Of a stretch of DNA of 7,260 nucleotides, positions 1-4,680 are shown in pieces. The translations under genes were made by a program, and so were the position numbers. Origin of the DNA: Acidimicrobiaceae bacterium (GTDB lineage: Bacteria > Actinomycetota > Acidimicrobiia > Acidimicrobiales > RAAP-2); contig PMFY01000448.1 of NCBI GenBank assembly GCA_003157945.1, positions 1-7,260 on the forward strand. The letters run 5' to 3'. Within the stretch, counting starts at the first letter, position 1, and each line of letters opens with the position of its first letter. The notes beneath the pieces were generated by a model that was given only the letters and a program-made list of their open reading frames with translations, had not been told where the DNA came from and made no database searches.

Positions 1-492
1 CGCACCATCCGCCTCCCCATGGAGGTGGCCGAGCGCAACCAGCAGGTAGATGCCGCCATGTGGGAGTTGACGCACCAGCTGCAGCGCCCGCCGACCGACG
101 CCGAGCTCGACGACGCCACCAACACCACGGCGCCCATGCGCGAGGACCTCGTCCAGGCCGCCCGTGTGGTGGCGAGCCTGGACCAGCCGGCCGCCACCGA
201 CTCGACCGCCACCCTCGGCGACCTCGTCTCGACCGACCAGGCCGACTTCGAGGAGGACGTGACGTCCGAGCTGACCCTCGACCTGGTCCGCCAGGCCGTG
301 GACCAGCTGTCCGACCTCCAGCGCGAGGTCATCCGCCACCGGTTCGGCTTCGACGGCAGCGACCCGGCGTCGCTCCAGACGACGGCCGAGCGGATGGGCA
401 TCGGCGTCCGCAAGGTCCGCCAGGCCGAGGCCGAGGCCCTCGAGATCCTGTCCATCGACGACGTGCTCGAGGCCGCCCACGAGGCCGCCTGA
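1..492 (+). CDS. RNA polymerase sigma-70 family factor, 3' part (regions 3 and 4)
   Basis: The reading frame is open from base 1, so the start and regions 1-2 lie outside the window; 163 residues remain. It begins with RTIRLPMEV, the typical junction between sigma regions 2.4 and 3.0 (RTIR(V/I/L)P). A region 3 helical part follows (about residues 7-62), then an acidic linker with LGDLVSTDQADFEED, as in primary-like sigma factors. Region 4 starts near ELTLDLVRQAVDQLSDLQRE, with RHRFGFDG as the usual RFGL-DG motif. The region 4.2 helix-turn-helix is LQTTAERMGIGVRKVRQAEA. The protein would direct RNA polymerase to promoters by reading the -35 element. The C-terminus carries an extra acidic/alanine tail (IDDVLEAAHEAA) and not the usual basic ending. 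Residues that normally read the -35 box differ from the primary-sigma consensus, so a group 2 or alternative sigma is more likely than the housekeeping RpoD/HrdB. It converges with the next gene. Confidence 0.88.
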   Translation, partial: RTIRLPMEVAERNQQVDAAMWELTHQLQRPPTDAELDDATNTTAPMREDLVQAARVVASLDQPAATDSTATLGDLVSTDQADFEEDVTSELTLDLVRQAVDQLSDLQREVIRHRFGFDGSDPASLQTTAERMGIGVRKVRQAEAEALEILSIDDVLEAAHEAA

Positions 493-540
493 GCCGCACC
501 ATCCGGGTCGGTCCCCCCGTCGACCCGTACCCAGCAGCAC

Positions 541-583
541 GGATCCGTCCCCATGGCCACCCCCCGGGCCCTGGGGACGGTCC
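541..583. terminator. Bidirectional hairpin terminator between converging genes
   Basis: CCGTCCCCA (545-553) pairs perfectly with TGGGGACGG (572-580). GGA (541-543) pairs with TCC (581-583) across one bulged T, giving about 12 paired bases, and GGCC inside the loop can pair again. It sits between the stop of the sigma gene (492) and the stop of the opposing gene (596), where a shared terminator is expected. There is no T-tract, which is usual for terminators in high-GC actinobacteria. The rest of 493-595 shows nothing else. Confidence 0.65.
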
Positions 584-595
584 GCGTCCGCGCCC

Positions 596-1090
596 CTACG
601 GCCCGCCGCTCAACGGATAGGTCTCCCACCGCCCGTCGCCCAGCGGCACGTAGAGCGCGATGGCGCACACCCGACTGACCGCCAGCCGGTCGGTCAGCAC
701 GGCGTAGATCGGCCGGCCGGTGAAGGTCCGGGAGGTGAGGGTCCACCGGTCGGTCCGGTCACGGTAGGAATCCCAGATCTGGGTCGCCGATCCCGTGACC
801 GGTGTCCCCTCGTAGTACCGGCGACTGCAGTAGTCGACCCGCTTGGGCATGCTCCAGAACGCCAACGTCCCGTAGTCGCGCCGGCTCAGGACCGGCGCAC
901 CGCCGAGGTAGGCCGCGCCGGTCACGGCCAGGACGACGGCGGCGACGGCCGCCGCCCGCCGGAGTCCCCGCCGCCGGGCCGGGGGCGCCGCCAGCACCAC
1001 CTCCGGCCGGGCCGTTCCCCGGGAGGTCACCGACGGCGCTCCCCCGGGTGGGCCTGCCACGCCCGGGACCGTCATCTCCCCCTCGACCAT
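596..1090 (-). CDS. Hypothetical single-pass membrane or exported protein
   Basis: This 164-residue protein is not one I recognise. Residues 1-45 are Pro/Gly/Ala-rich with a basic patch (RRRGLRR, about 40-45). Next comes one hydrophobic segment (about 46-64, AAAVAAVVLAVTGAAYLGG), then an outward-facing domain of about 100 residues. The charge pattern (Arg-rich before the helix) predicts N-terminus inside and C-terminus outside. The outer part is rich in Tyr, Trp, Arg and Thr and has exactly two cysteines (C88 and C142), which could form a disulfide. ATG at 1090 is favoured because a TANNNT -10 element lies six bases upstream, the leaderless arrangement. A second ATG at 1075 has GAGG five bases upstream and could be used instead, losing five residues. 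The gene follows rluD with a 79-base gap and faces the sigma gene. An uncleaved anchor is likelier than a signal peptide because the hydrophobic segment is far from the start. No function is assigned. Confidence 0.7.
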   Translation of the reverse strand: MVEGEMTVPGVAGPPGGAPSVTSRGTARPEVVLAAPPARRRGLRRAAAVAAVVLAVTGAAYLGGAPVLSRRDYGTLAFWSMPKRVDYCSRRYYEGTPVTGSATQIWDSYRDRTDRWTLTSRTFTGRPIYAVLTDRLAVSRVCAIALYVPLGDGRWETYPLSGGP

Positions 1091-1102
1091 CGGGAGAGGC
1101 TA
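1091..1102 (-). promoter_or_regulatory. -10 element placed for a leaderless mRNA of the 164-residue gene
   Basis: On the minus strand TAGCCT (1102-1097) fits the actinobacterial TANNNT -10 consensus. It ends six bases before the ATG at 1090, so transcription would start at or next to the A of ATG. No Shine-Dalgarno sequence precedes this ATG, and I see no convincing -35 box. Confidence 0.45.
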
Positions 1103-1118
1103 CGGCACCGGACCGCCC

Positions 1119-1163
1119 GGGACCCGGATCCGACGCCCGGCCGGGCCACCCACCGGGGGTCCC
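1119..1163 (-). terminator. Possible terminator after rluD
   Basis: GGGACCC (1119-1125) is complementary to GGGTCCC (1157-1163), and a perfect 12-base palindrome GCCCGGCCGGGC (1135-1146) sits between them. The structure lies just past the rluD stop and just upstream of the -10 of the next gene, a sensible place for a terminator. GC-rich sequence makes chance pairing likely and there is no T-tract. Confidence 0.35.
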
Positions 1164-1169
1164 TCCGCC

Positions 1170-2114
1170 CTACTCGCCCAGGGCCGCCAACTGGGCCTCC
1201 AGGTCCTCGGGCAGCTCCGAGGTCCAGCTGACGCGCGCCCCGGTCGTCGGATGGTCGAAGGCCAGCGCGTAGGCGTGCAGGAACGGACGGGCGACGGTGG
1301 CACCCGGAAGGGACCGGCCCTGACTGTAGGGCTCGTCCCCCACCACCGGATGACCGATGGCCGCCAGGTGCACGCGGATCTGGTGGGTCCGTCCGGTCTC
1401 GAGCGAGGCGCGCACCAGCGTGGTGGGCGCCGGCGTCGTGTAGCGGCCCTCGACCTCGTAGCGGGTGCGGGCCTCCTTCCCCTTGCGGGAGATGGCCATG
1501 CGGGTCGGTGAGCTGACCGACCGGCCGATCGGGGCGTCCACCAGTCCGGACTCACCCTCCACCGACCCGAGCACCAGCGCCCGGTAGGTGCGGGACACCG
1601 CCCGGGCGGACAGCTGGTCGACCAGCGACCGGTAGGCGGCGGGGGTGCGCGCCACGACCATCAGGCCCGAGGTGCCCCGGTCGAGCCGGTGGACGATCCC
1701 CGGGCGGTCGACCTCCGCCCCCACCGCGTCCGGCAGGTCCGCCAGCTCGGGGTAGCGGGCCAGCAGCCCGTGGACCAGCGTCCCCGTCGGGTGGCCGGCG
1801 CCCGGGTGGACGACGAGACCGGCCGGCTTGTCGACCACGATGACGTCGGCGTCCTCGTGGACCACGACGACGTCGACCGACGGGTCGCCCACCGGCCCCT
1901 CCGGGCCCTCGTCGTCGGGGCGGTCCACCACCAGCGTCTGCCCCTCGTGGAGGGACGTGCTCCGGCTGGCCACGACCCGGTCGTCCACCACCACGCGGCC
2001 GTCGGCCACCAGCGCGTCCACCGCCGACCGGGACACGTCGGCCAGCAGGGCCACCGCCCGGTCGACGCGCACGCCCTCGAGGGATGCCGGCACGGTGACC
2101 CGCAGCTCGCTCAC
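1170..2114 (-). CDS. rluD: 23S rRNA pseudouridine synthase, RluD family
   Basis: 314-residue RluA/RluD-family enzyme that converts uridine to pseudouridine in 23S rRNA. An S4 RNA-binding domain occupies about residues 1-65, and the catalytic domain about 80-310. The catalytic motif is HRLDRGTSGL (142-151), with D145 as the nucleophilic aspartate. SRTYRAL (174-180) supplies the family tyrosine, Y177. GRTHQIRVHL (241-250) and the following HPVVGD are the other hallmark motifs, and the N-terminal side of the domain has VVDKPAGLVVHPG (93-105). The frame stays open far upstream into lspA, but homology begins at a GTG (2114) whose bases overlap the lspA stop as GTGA. No Shine-Dalgarno precedes it, so translation is probably coupled to lspA. 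By family, the E. coli targets are U1911, U1915 and U1917 of helix 69; other RluA-type specificities cannot be excluded from sequence alone. Confidence 0.93.
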   Translation of the reverse strand: MSELRVTVPASLEGVRVDRAVALLADVSRSAVDALVADGRVVVDDRVVASRSTSLHEGQTLVVDRPDDEGPEGPVGDPSVDVVVVHEDADVIVVDKPAGLVVHPGAGHPTGTLVHGLLARYPELADLPDAVGAEVDRPGIVHRLDRGTSGLMVVARTPAAYRSLVDQLSARAVSRTYRALVLGSVEGESGLVDAPIGRSVSSPTRMAISRKGKEARTRYEVEGRYTTPAPTTLVRASLETGRTHQIRVHLAAIGHPVVGDEPYSQGRSLPGATVARPFLHAYALAFDHPTTGARVSWTSELPEDLEAQLAALGE

Positions 2115-2602
2115 GTCCGGCGCCCGTCGAACAGGATCGAGAGGACGAGCAGGATGCACCCGACGGTGATGCACGAGTCGGCCACGTTGAAGCTCGGGAA
2201 GAAGTGGAAGTCGACGTAGTCCACCACGGCGCCGTGCTGGCCCCGGAAGAACCGGTCGGACAGGTTGCCCAGGGCGCCGCCGAGGATCAGGCCGAGGATG
2301 GCGGCGCGCCCCGTCGTGGGGGCACGCCACACCATGACCAGGAGAACCGCCACGAGGGCGACGGCCACCACCACCAGGATCCCGGTGTCGCCCTGGAAGA
2401 GGCTGAACGCCGAGCCCGTGTTGTAGGACAGGGAGAAGTCGAGGCGCCAGACCACGTGGACCGGCCCGCTCGTGAGGCGGTCGACGGCCCACCACTTGGT
2501 GAGCTGGTCGACCAGGACGACGAGGGCGACGACCCCCGCCGCGACGGCCAACCGGGCCGACCCGGTCGAGGCGGCTCCGTCGTGGCCGTCCCCGGTCACC
2601 AC
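2111..2602 (-). CDS. lspA: Lipoprotein signal peptidase (signal peptidase II)
   Basis: Membrane aspartyl protease that removes the signal peptide from prolipoproteins after lipidation. With GTG 2602 as start it is 163 residues, the usual family length. Four membrane segments are visible at about residues 16-32, 73-92, 100-114 and 144-158. Family motifs in order: DQLTK (32-36), NTGSAFS (61-67), GGALGNLSDR (108-117, catalytic D116), VVDYVDF (126-132) and FNVADS (138-143, catalytic D142). GTG 2602 is chosen because GGTGAG lies six bases upstream and it starts 14 bases after the stop of the upstream gene. The frame is open further, to a GTG at 2656, but that would overlap the upstream gene by 40 bases and add 18 polar residues with no family match. 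A second GTG at 2599 directly follows. The stop overlaps the rluD start. Confidence 0.93.
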   Translation of the reverse strand: MVTGDGHDGAASTGSARLAVAAGVVALVVLVDQLTKWWAVDRLTSGPVHVVWRLDFSLSYNTGSAFSLFQGDTGILVVVAVALVAVLLVMVWRAPTTGRAAILGLILGGALGNLSDRFFRGQHGAVVDYVDFHFFPSFNVADSCITVGCILLVLSILFDGRRT

Positions 2603-2608
2603 GGCGGG

Positions 2609-2614
2609 CTCACC
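2609..2614 (-). promoter_or_regulatory. Ribosome binding site of lspA
   Basis: GGTGAG on the minus strand lies six bases before GTG 2602 and sits in the 14-base gap after the zinc-finger gene's stop. It decides the start in favour of 2602 over the longer frame beginning at 2656. Confidence 0.6.
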
Positions 2615-2616
2615 GG

Positions 2617-3324
2617 TCAGCGCCGTGACAGGCCACCGCTCTTGCAGGCGACGCACAGCCGGGCGAACGGCAGCGCCTGGAGCCGCGCCTTGGGGATCGG
2701 CTGGAAGCAGCGCTCGCAGCCACCGTAGGTCTTGCGGTCGATCTTCTTCATGGCGTCGTCGATCTCCTCGACGGCGGCGGTGGCCTGGGCCGACAGGGCG
2801 AGGTTGCGCTCGCGGTCGACGGTGACCGTGCCGCCCTCGCCCGACTCCTCGTCGAACTGGACGTCACCGGGCTCGCGCTCGAGGGCCAGCGAGTCCGCCT
2901 CGGCGCGCAGGTCGACGGCCTGGCCCGCGTAGATGCCACGCTCCTCGAGGAGCAGGACGCGCTGGGCGTCGAGGAACTTGGTGTCCTTGGCGTACGGGCC
3001 GGTCGTCGGGCGCTTCGGCGGCTCCGGGGCGGCCTTCTTGACGGCCTTGACCGGTGTCGGTGCCGCCTTCTTGGCGGGGGCCTTCTTGGCCGGTGCCTTG
3101 GGGGTCGGGGCCTTCGTCGCCGGTGCTTTCTTGACGGGCGCCTTCTTGGCCGGCGTCTTGGCGGTGGCGGACTTCTTGGCCGGCGCCTTGCCGGCGGGTG
3201 CCTTCTTGGCCCCAGCCGCCTTCTTGGCCGGTGCCGCCTTCTTCGACGTGGCCGCCTTCTTGGCCGGTGCCGCCTTCTTGGTGGGGGCGGCCTTGGTGCC
3301 CGCCGACTTCTTCACTGCGGTCAA
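2617..3324 (-). CDS. TraR/DksA-type C4 zinc-finger protein with a Lys/Ala/Pro-rich H1-like tail
   Basis: 235 residues from TTG 3324, chosen because a perfect AAGGAGGT lies four bases upstream; GTG 3351 and GTG 3315 fit that site badly. Residues about 5-101 are a low-complexity basic tail of KKAAP/KKAPA pentapeptides, with about 30 lysines and no acidic residue. After a Pro-rich hinge ([12 protein letters not shown]) comes a TraR/DksA-like domain: a helix at about 116-146, a second at about 170-201 ([12 protein letters not shown] onwards), then a C4 zinc finger C203-X2-C206-X17-C224-X2-C227. Family members bind the RNA polymerase secondary channel and change transcription initiation. The DxxDxA tip motif that E. 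coli DksA needs for ppGpp action is not visible; the loop reads [12 protein letters not shown]. The tail probably binds nucleic acid. First gene of the operon with lspA and rluD, as in Streptomyces from memory. The name DnaK suppressor is a historical label and not a proven role. Confidence 0.85.
   Translation of the reverse strand: MTAVKKSAGTKAAPTKKAAPAKKAATSKKAAPAKKAAGAKKAPAGKAPAKKSATAKTPAKKAPVKKAPATKAPTPKAPAKKAPAKKAAPTPVKAVKKAAPEPPKRPTTGPYAKDTKFLDAQRVLLLEERGIYAGQAVDLRAEADSLALEREPGDVQFDEESGEGGTVTVDRERNLALSAQATAAVEEIDDAMKKIDRKTYGGCERCFQPIPKARLQALPFARLCVACKSGGLSRR
3025..3312 (-). repeat. Low-complexity repeat coding for the KKAAP/KKAPA tail
   Basis: Degenerate units of about 15 bases, read on the plus strand as variants of GCCTTCTTGGCCGGTGCC, recur through this stretch. 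They encode Lys-Lys pairs spaced about five residues apart. Such tracts gain and lose units easily, so length differences between strains, or assembly errors, would be unsurprising here. Confidence 0.75.
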
Positions 3325-3328
3325 GTCG

Positions 3329-3336
3329 ACCTCCTT
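3329..3336 (-). promoter_or_regulatory. Ribosome binding site fixing a TTG start
   Basis: AAGGAGGT on the minus strand is a full Shine-Dalgarno match. It ends four bases before TTG 3324, which is why the zinc-finger gene is given the rare TTG start in place of GTG 3351 or GTG 3315. Confidence 0.75.
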
Positions 3337-3389
3337 GAGGGATCTGCCCACTGCCCGGCAGCGGCGTGAGGACGCGGCGGTCGCACCCC

Positions 3390-3403
3390 CGCCGACATCG
3401 GCG
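3390..3403. repeat. 14-base perfect palindrome at the predicted transcript start
   Basis: CGCCGACATCGGCG reads as a perfect inverted repeat apart from its central CA/TG dinucleotide. It falls immediately after the predicted start of the zinc-finger operon mRNA (about 3405), where it could be an operator or a 5'-end hairpin. Short GC-rich palindromes also arise by chance. Confidence 0.4.
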
Positions 3404-3411
3404 AGCGGGCG

Positions 3412-3440
3412 ACCCTACCGTGCACGGTGGACCACATCAA
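3412..3440 (-). promoter_or_regulatory. Sigma-70-type promoter of the traR-like/lspA/rluD operon
   Basis: On the minus strand TTGATG (3440-3435) matches four bases of the TTGACA -35 box. It is followed by exactly 17 bases and then TAGGGT (3417-3412), a TANNNT -10 element. Transcription would start near 3405 and leave a leader of about 80 bases before TTG 3324. The spacer contains the perfect 12-base palindrome ACCGTGCACGGT (3417-3428), and the -35 lies in one arm of another dyad (3435-3461), so repressor or activator control is plausible. Confidence 0.6.
3417..3428. repeat. 12-base perfect palindrome in the promoter spacer
   Basis: ACCGTGCACGGT is self-complementary over all 12 bases. It lies between the -35 and -10 elements, touching the -10. 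A short imperfect dyad, GTGGACCAC (3427-3435), directly abuts it. This position is typical of a repressor operator. I do not recognise the regulator. Confidence 0.4.
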
Positions 3441-3461
3441 TCCGGACGACCCGGGTTGATG
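3435..3461. repeat. 11-base inverted repeat overlapping the -35 box
   Basis: CATCAATCCGG (3435-3445) faces CCGGGTTGATG (3451-3461) across a five-base loop. All eleven positions pair, counting one T-G wobble. The minus-strand -35 hexamer TTGATG is the arm proximal to the promoter. It may be an activator or repressor site, or a hairpin ending read-through transcripts from divIVA. Confidence 0.5.
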
Positions 3462-3479
3462 TCCCCGGCACCCTAGTCG

Positions 3480-3506
3480 GTGGTGGGCGCCGTCCGGACG
3501 GACCAC
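3480..3506. repeat. Composite inverted repeat between divIVA and the zinc-finger gene
   Basis: A 12-base perfect palindrome CCGTCCGGACGG (3490-3501) is flanked by GTGGT (3480-3484) and ACCAC (3502-3506), which also pair if five bases on the left bulge out. It lies about 110 bases past the divIVA stop and could be a second terminator stem or a protein-binding site. The remainder of 3325-3612 holds no gene I can support. Confidence 0.35.
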
Positions 3507-3591
3507 ACCCGGTCCCGCGCCCGCCGGTGCGCTCTGACGGGCGCGCCCGATCACCCGCGGGAGGTGTCGATCGCGACCGGCCGGCGGGCCG

Positions 3592-3615
3592 TGACCCCGG
3601 GGGTCGCCCGGGTCA
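3592..3615 (-). terminator. Hairpin terminator at the divIVA stop
   Basis: TGACCCCGGG pairs with CCCGGGTCA around the loop GGTCG, with one bulged C, giving nine strong pairs. The stem begins at the divIVA stop codon itself (3613-3615). It lacks a T-tract, as expected in this GC range. It would separate divIVA from the independently transcribed zinc-finger operon. Confidence 0.5.
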
Positions 3616-4260
3616 GAGGGGCAGCGAGCCCGAGGGGCGGAGCTGGGTCACGTCACCCGAGGCCCGTTGGGCGTCGGAGATGTTGGTGACCGACGAGCCC
3701 TCGTCGCTCGAGGCGTTGAGGTTGCCGTCCACCCAGCTCAGCATCTCGGCCAGGGCCGAGCGCAAGCGCTCCCGCTCGGAGGCCAGCTGGCGGGACATGG
3801 TGTCCACCTCGAGGTTCAGCTGGCTGCGGTTGGACTCGAGCCGGGCGATCTCCTCGCGCAGGCGCTGCTCGGAGTCGACCTGGAGCTTGCGGGCCTCGGC
3901 CTCGGCCTCGGCGATCACGCGGGCGGCCTGGGCCTCGGCGTCGGCCTTGGTCTCGTCCACGAACTTCTGGGCCAGGACGAGCGTCCGCTGGAGGGTGTCG
4001 TCGGCGATGACGGGCTCGGCCGGCGCGGGCGGCGGTGCCGGGGCCTCCGGCTTGGCCGCCAGCTCGGTCTCGAGCTGGGCGATGGTCTCGGCCGCCTTGC
4101 GCAGCCGCTCGTTGCTCTGGCGGAGCTGCTCCTGCAGGCCCTCGGCCTCCACGGCGGCCTTCTCGAGGTACTCGTCAACGTCGTCGCGGTGGTAGCCCTT
4201 CAGGGTCTCGCGGAACTCCACGGTGCGGAGGGAGTCGAGTGCTGATTGGGAAGCGTCCAT
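3613..4260 (-). CDS. divIVA: DivIVA-domain cell-division / polar growth protein
   Basis: 215-residue coiled-coil protein of the DivIVA/Wag31 family, which binds negatively curved membrane and organises septum or pole growth. The N-terminal lipid-binding motif is FRETLKGYHRDDVDEYLEK (16-34), matching the family pattern F-x(3)-(F/L)(R/K)GY-x(2)-(D/E)(D/E)V(D/N)xFL. L20 and K21 stand where B. subtilis DivIVA has its membrane-inserting F17 and R18. Coiled coil 1 (about 35-70) is followed by an Ala/Pro linker (71-84, APAPPPAPAEP), a long second coiled coil (about 86-172) and a polar, Ser-rich tail. The linker is typical of actinobacterial forms. No Shine-Dalgarno precedes ATG 4260, but a -10 element lies six bases upstream, so a leaderless mRNA is inferred. 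It follows yggT, its standard place in the ylm cluster, and is followed by a terminator in place of ileS. Confidence 0.88.
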   Translation of the reverse strand: MDASQSALDSLRTVEFRETLKGYHRDDVDEYLEKAAVEAEGLQEQLRQSNERLRKAAETIAQLETELAAKPEAPAPPPAPAEPVIADDTLQRTLVLAQKFVDETKADAEAQAARVIAEAEAEARKLQVDSEQRLREEIARLESNRSQLNLEVDTMSRQLASERERLRSALAEMLSWVDGNLNASSDEGSSVTNISDAQRASGDVTQLRPSGSLPL

Positions 4261-4266
4261 GGCGCA

Positions 4267-4295
4267 ATGGTAGCGGCGGGGGCGAGCAATTCCAG
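4267..4295 (-). promoter_or_regulatory. Promoter of divIVA, leaderless arrangement
   Basis: TACCAT (minus strand, 4272-4267) fits TANNNT and ends six bases before ATG 4260, so the mRNA would begin at the start codon. CTGGAA (4295-4290), 17 bases further up, is a weak -35 match (three of six). The absence of any Shine-Dalgarno supports leaderless initiation. Confidence 0.5.
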
Positions 4296-4352
4296 GGATT
4301 TCCCGGACCGGTCCGCACCTCCCCCGGCGGACACCGTCGCGGGCGTCCCCGT

Positions 4353-4370
4353 GCCGCCGGTCGCGGCGGC
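4353..4370 (-). terminator. Weak hairpin just after yggT
   Basis: GCCGCC (4353-4358) pairs with GGCGGC (4365-4370) around a six-base loop, two bases past the yggT stop. It might attenuate transcription entering divIVA. The stem is short and could be chance in such GC-rich DNA. Confidence 0.3.
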
Positions 4371-4372
4371 GA

Positions 4373-4642
4373 TCAGTGGAAGACGGTGGACGTCAGGACC
4401 AGGATCACGACCCAGACCACCAGGACCGACAGGTCGAGGTTGGCGCCGCCGGCCCGGATCGGCGGGATGATGCGGCGCACGGGACGCAGGACCGGCTCGC
4501 AGATCCTGGCCAGGACGGCCTGGATCTTCAGGATCGGCGAGTCGTAGGCCAGGTTCCCCGCCATCGTCACCCAGCTCAGGATGGAGTAGGCGAACAGGAC
4601 GATGAGGAAGAGGTACAGCAGGTAGCCGATCAGGGCGAGCAT
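4373..4642 (-). CDS. YggT (YlmG) family membrane protein
   Basis: 89-residue protein with two membrane helices: about residues 3-25 (LIGYLLYLFLIVLFAYSI) and about 69-87 (LDLSVLVVWVVILVLTSTV). Between them is the family signature RICEPVLRPVRRIIPPI (46-62), followed by GGANLDLS. The length is normal for the single-repeat bacterial form. Family members are linked to cell division, membrane organisation and, in plastids, nucleoid or thylakoid distribution; the biochemical function is unknown. It sits between sepF (38-base gap) and divIVA, its conserved position. ATG 4642 has no Shine-Dalgarno. A TANNNT hexamer ends eight bases upstream, so a transcript with a very short leader is possible. Confidence 0.9.
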   Translation of the reverse strand: MLALIGYLLYLFLIVLFAYSILSWVTMAGNLAYDSPILKIQAVLARICEPVLRPVRRIIPPIRAGGANLDLSVLVVWVVILVLTSTVFH

Positions 4643-4650
4643 GGCCGATC

Positions 4651-4656
4651 AGCCTA
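4651..4656 (-). promoter_or_regulatory. Possible -10 element in front of yggT
   Basis: TAGGCT (minus strand) fits TANNNT and ends eight bases before ATG 4642, giving a leader of about one or two bases. Without a Shine-Dalgarno at yggT this is the best local explanation for its translation, unless it depends on sepF read-through. No clear -35 is seen. Confidence 0.3.
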
Positions 4657-4680
4657 GGGGTCCGGGTGCGGTCGGGGACG

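Noticed and set aside
60..620. Plus-strand open frame overlapping the sigma gene
   Set aside because: Arg/Pro/Gly-rich product in a shifted frame; the sigma frame has clear region 3 and 4 motifs.
2115..2495. N-terminal extension of rluD through the lspA gene
   Set aside because: The extra residues are Arg/Gly/Pro-rich without family similarity and overlap conserved lspA; the S4 domain starts right after GTG 2114.
3025..3312. CRISPR-like or mobile repeat array
   Set aside because: The repeats are degenerate, in frame, and encode Lys/Ala/Pro pentapeptides; there are no unique spacers or terminal inverted repeats.
3321..3554. 77-codon minus-strand open frame in the non-coding gap
   Set aside because: It crosses the promoter and dyads, has no ribosome site, and its product is compositionally biased with no recognisable domain.
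2933..4195. A 420-codon open frame on the plus strand
   Set aside because: It lies opposite the zinc-finger and divIVA genes, its product is low-complexity Ala/Gly/Ser/Arg-rich, and it spans their intergenic region; it is a mirror of GC-rich coding DNA.
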